This document shows, in pieces, positions 60,161-64,000 of a stretch of DNA of 64,000 bases. The position numbers were made by a program, and so were the translations under genes. The DNA comes from Aulostomus chinensis (Eukaryota; Chordata; Actinopteri; Syngnathiformes; Aulostomidae), in contig JBBMOA010000008.1 of assembly GCA_037954235.1 (NCBI GenBank), forward strand, positions 2,695,001 to 2,759,000, given 5' to 3'. Position 1 is the first letter of the stretch. Each line of letters starts with the position of its first letter. A model generated the notes under the pieces. It made no database searches. It was not told the DNA's origin and saw nothing but the letters and a program-made list of their open reading frames with translations.

Positions 60161-60345
60161 TTCCATCTGTTACAGTGAATCATTAGAGCCCCGGAAAATA
60201 AAGCTTTTAGTGGGATTAAGGCAGAGCACTGAGCGATTCAGTGGTTATTACCAGTAATGACATCCACATGTCACTGATGCTATTCTCAGGCTTTGCAGCA
60301 TCTACAATATTTATGATGTTTGGCAAGTGTGCTGTAAAATGGATG
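60161..60345. promoter_or_regulatory. Candidate conserved regulatory block
   Basis: Evenly complex sequence with AGTGAATCATTAGAGC, GAAAATAAAGC, GTGGTTATTACCAG, CAGTAATGACATCC and CAATATTTATGATG. No coding frame or repeat structure. It is proposed only on motif density and balanced composition. Confidence 0.22.
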
Positions 60346-61830
60346 TAGCAGATAGAGCAGGTCCTATGTGACTGTATTTGCTTTGGCCCTCTGCCCTTTG
60401 AACCCCCATCTGGACAGAGATTGGCTGCTCAGGTCTGAGCTCTAATCATGAGTGCCATGCGCTGTTAAATTGCTGTCCTGTATACCTGTGCCTGTTAAAC
60501 TGCTTATTTGGTGGTACTTTGTTAAAATAGTGAGGTCACAAAAGCAATAATACATACAAATCTGCAATTTTGGTTGTGTTCCAATTCAAACATTTGGAAA
60601 ATGACACAAAGTTTGTAAGTATTCTGCCTTCAGTGTATTATTCAGATCTTTAAATTAGCAGATGATCTAAAATCTATGTGATCTGAAGTTTGTACCCTGA
60701 AATTTTAGTAACGACTTATTTTCAACTTTTATAAAAAAAAAAGTAGAAGAAGAAAAAAAAATAGTAGTGCAATGGTAGTTGTTGTTACAGGCCATCAAAT
60801 GCTCGGAACCAACAGAAGCACTGAGTTGTCGCTATCTTTAGGTAGCAACCATTCGACCCTGGAGTGTAGTGACAGCTTGAACTGAGGGCATTCGGCAGCC
60901 ACATTCTAGCCTTTTAGCCCAATGGAGCATGGCAAGAGAGGCACTTCGTTGCTTTTCATGGATGAATATATGGATGAATGCATTGATGGTAGGACTGATG
61001 TGCAGTGAAATGCCTGCTGGGCTGTGCCTTGAGCTGACCCTTCAGTGTGTTTGCATAATGACTTATTGCTTAATGTTGTTTTATGACTTTATGCAAACAT
61101 GGTCATTTTGACTGCAGGCACAAGGGTAATATCTTTATTCTGCAATTAATTACGTAAGAGTTCATTTCACCCTCATCCTGTGATCATGGTGGCAGGAGGT
61201 TTCTTATTTTCTGGAATTTGATACTCTAACCCACCAGGTCTCAGCGGACCCCTGCGGCAACGTGCATCCGTCATTATTCACCGCATTTAGAGGAGGAAAA
61301 AAAATCGGTATTTTCTGTTTCATGAGCAAGTAAACATATATAAAACTATACGTTTGCAAATGAGTAAACCATATATGCTGGAGAGATTAAAGGAAAATGT
61401 CATCTTTTTGGGAAATGGACTGATGGTCCACAGTTTTTTCAGAGGCAAGCAGATAGCCACCTTCCCTCTGCGTGTATCACAGACCTCCACACCCACCAGA
61501 TGGCTGACAGCTAGTTAGCTTAGCTGCAGTGATTGCTAGTAGTGGGATACTTGAGCAAATCAAACCATCAAATGTTCCTCAGCGCTGAAACATGGTGCCA
61601 CTGAACGACTTGAAAAATGTGTTGAACTCTGTTGTGGTTGTCTGTGTGCAGATGTTTTAAACGAGGCTGCTGTTCTGCTGTCCATCGTTCTTTGTGGTTT
61701 TATTTTTGAAACTTTGTGTTGCTGCTATGTTTGCCAAGTCGTCCTCGTAAAAGAGATCTTTAATCTCAGTGGGACTTTCTTGGTCAAAGAAAGGCTAAAT
61801 AAATTAGTCATTGATGGTGAGTATGGATCG

Positions 61831-61831
<1 letters not shown>
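60346..61831. other. Non-coding stretch, nothing firm
   Basis: No credible gene. GACAGCTAGTTAGCTTAGC near 61506 resembles a common fish dispersed repeat, but the match is short. Confidence 0.4.

Positions 61832-61884
<53 letters not shown>
61832..61884. repeat. (GT)n microsatellite
   Basis: A perfect GT run of about 26 units. Confidence 0.98.
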
Positions 61885-61886
<2 letters not shown>

Positions 61887-62616
61887 TCCCAGATGAAGAG
61901 TGTGTTCAGTGAGCATGGGGAGCTTTCATTTAGCCTTTCAGGGGACATCCTGGGAGTTCATGTTCAGAAAGCCGTACGAAGGGGCGTCTGATGGGGGCCC
62001 CACCAACGGTGTCATTATAAGTCATAATAAATGAATCACAGTTCAACTTTACATATTTAGACCTGTCCCTTAACTCTGGAACAGTCCACACACTCCTCCA
62101 CTGCACTAATTAGCTCTCAGCCTCCCACTACGTCTTTATAGGCTCCAACTGCTCCAGGAGGAGCTGTCGTCGCTCCTCGCGCTAGGACACACTGGACTCA
62201 GAGACGGATACACATGCATCAATACAAACTCACACACGCGAGAGTGTACATCCCACCTGTTGAGTATAATACACAGCAAAATGTCCAGAGTTGGTTGTAA
62301 CAAGCTTAAAGAATTTAAAACAACACACATTCTTAATAATCACTTTCAAAACAGTTGAAATGACCACCGTGCAGGCAATTCAGAGTTTAAACCTCACCAA
62401 GGGATTTGGCGTGTAAGGCTGAGTTCCTATTTGTGGAGTAACATTGTCGCACTTGAGTTTCAAGCTTGTAAACAAACACAGAAATATAAGAGTCTGACTG
62501 AACTCCAGTCAACATGATCATTTTCAAACCTAATTGTTTGATTTTTCTCTCTTTAAATAAATTCCAACATTGTTAAAAGGTTAAGTGATACTGTAAGGAT
62601 ACATACACACAAAATA
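61885..62616. other. Non-coding stretch, nothing recognised
   Basis: No gene is seen. It ends at the 3' terminus of the LINE described next. Confidence 0.45.
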
Positions 62617-62617
62617 G

Positions 62618-64000
62618 TCAAGTCAATTTTATTTGTATAGCGCCAAATCACAACAAAAGTTCTCTCATGACACTTTACAAGTAGAGCAGGTCCAGCACCT
62701 CACTCCTTCAATGAACCTCCACCCAACAATTCTCCATCAGCAAGCACATCCTGCAACAGCAGCCACCAAAACTTTCCTTTTAACAGGCAGGAATGTCGAG
62801 CAGATCCAGGATCAGTGGGTACGGCCTTCTGCTTTGACCGGTTGGGGGGAAAGAGAGCAGGGCAGAGACAAAGACAGATAATGGAGGAAGACAGATATGC
62901 AGAAGGAAAGAGTGGGACAGAGATAAAGAGAGAGAGAAAGGGAAGAGACTGATGGACAGACGGGGACATGAGCAGGTGGAGCTACGGGTGGCAGCTTGAG
63001 CCTCTTCAGGTCTGCAGCCTCCTCCAGCAGCACCAGGATCTGGGATGAGGGGAGCCTGAAGGCTCCGGAGAAGAAGAGGAGTTAGTAATACGTATGACTA
63101 TGATTTATGTATGACAAATATAGGAGGACAGAGAGGAGTAGAGAGAAGCCCAGTGCATCATGGGAGATCCCAGCAGTCTAAGCCTATAGCAGCAGATCTA
63201 AGGGCCAGCCTAAGTAGTCCTGACTATAAGCCTGATCAAAAAGGAAGGTCTTTAGTCTGCTCTTAAACATAGAGAGGGTGCCTGCATCCCTGACCTAAAC
63301 TGGGAGACGGTTCCACGGGAGGGGAGCCTGATAGCTGAAGGCTCTGGCTCCCGTTCTACTGTTAGAACTCTAGGAACCAGCAGTAACCCTGCATCCTGGG
63401 AGTGAAGGGTTCTAGCTGGATAATAGGGGACTAGGAGCTCTGTCAGGGATGAAGGAGCCTGATTGTTGAGGTTTTTGTGTGTTAGAAGGAGAATTTTGAA
63501 TTCTATTCAGAATTTGACAGGGAGCCATGCAGAGAGGCCAGTACAGGAGAGACCTGGTCTCTGCTACTAGTTCTCATCATTACGTGGGCAGCAGCATTCT
63601 GGACCAGCTGGAGAGTCTTTAGGGACTTACTGGTGCAGCCTGGTAGGAGGGAATTGCAGTAATCCAGCCTGGAAGTGACAAAGGCATGGACTAATTTTTC
63701 TGCATCCTTTTGAGACGGGATGTGTCTGATCCTAGCAATGTTTCATAAATGAAAGAAAGCAGTCCTAGAAATTTGCTTAATGTGGGCATGAAAGGACAGA
63801 TCCTGATCAAAGAACTCCTAGGTTCCTTATGGTCATGCTGGGGGCCAAGGTAATGCCTTCCAGGGTACCTATCTCATTAGATAGGGTGTCTCTGAGATGT
63901 TTTGGGCCCAGGACAATGACTTTAGTTTTATCAGAGTTGAATAAAAGGAAATTATGGGTCATCCAAGTTTTTATCTCCTTTAGACAGGCTTCCAGTTTAG
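62618..64000 (-). mobile_element. LINE 3' portion (L2/CR1-like), minus strand, runs off the edge
   Basis: On the minus strand the element runs from the window edge through reverse-transcriptase coding sequence into a 3' region ending near 62618. Its 3' tail contains ATTTGGCGCTATACAAATAA, a consensus very common in teleost genomes. The 3' region (62618-63183) includes CT-rich sequence around 62880-62960. The 5' part lies outside the window, so total length and integrity cannot be judged. Confidence 0.8.
63184..64000 (-). pseudogene. LINE reverse-transcriptase C-terminal region, broken
   Basis: Minus-strand translation gives recognisable RT segments in order: L-N/F-N-S-D-K-T-K-V-I-V-L-G-P (near 63940-63900), N-L-G-V (near 63825), H-A-H-I-K-Q-I-S-R-T-A-F-F-H (near 63790-63750), then S-R-L-D-Y-C-N-S-L-L (63673-63642), a segment around Q-N-A-A-A, and L-K-T-F-L-F-D-Q-A-Y near the end. 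The conceptual stop is at 63184-63186. The frame is broken by a frameshift near 63806-63812, a stop codon near 63748, and at least one more frameshift near 63515. The copy is therefore dead but moderately young. Confidence 0.75.

Overview
This window looks like vertebrate nuclear DNA, most probably from a ray-finned (teleost) fish. I infer this from the very high density of long (AC/GT)n microsatellites, from dispersed repeats of a kind common in teleosts (remnants of L2/CR1-type LINEs, with tails ending in ATGG/ATCC tetranucleotides), from moderate AT richness with scattered CpG, and from the absence of any long open reading frame. I recognise no intact protein-coding gene and no rRNA or complete tRNA gene. 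Nearly all short open frames here are chance frames or read through simple repeats. The window is best read as intergenic or large-intron sequence.

Layout. 1-20.7 kb: mostly unrecognised non-coding DNA with microsatellites, a decayed reverse-transcriptase fragment near 9.8 kb and a tRNA-like relic near 16.45 kb. 20.78-23.45 kb: a 2.67-kb inverted repeat with two ~620-650-bp arms around a ~1.4-kb spacer; each arm carries a promoter-like CCAAT / E-box / ATGGCGGC module. 24.1-24.26 kb: a small hairpin element. 25.5-27.0 kb: the only CpG-island-like segment, and the best candidate for a promoter plus an untranslated first exon. 27-33.8 kb: non-coding, with a cluster of GT tracts. 33.82-34.47 kb: a 650-bp block of almost pure TA/TG. 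34.5-43.2 kb: non-coding, with LINE-tail relics, C-rich tracts and several stretches that look like conserved regulatory DNA. 43.38-46.44 kb: a second, independent inverted repeat (arms 772 and 819 bp, spacer 1.47 kb), apparently an inverted duplication of local DNA that includes a LINE tail. 46.4-62.6 kb: non-coding with microsatellites, a LINE relic at 54.6-54.9 kb and homeodomain-motif-rich blocks. 62.6 kb to the end: the 3' part of a LINE on the minus strand, broken by frameshifts and a stop, running off the window edge.

The strongest observations are the two young, large inverted repeats about 20 kb apart and the isolated CpG island. I found no evidence of a multi-gene system, and no function is assigned beyond these structures.
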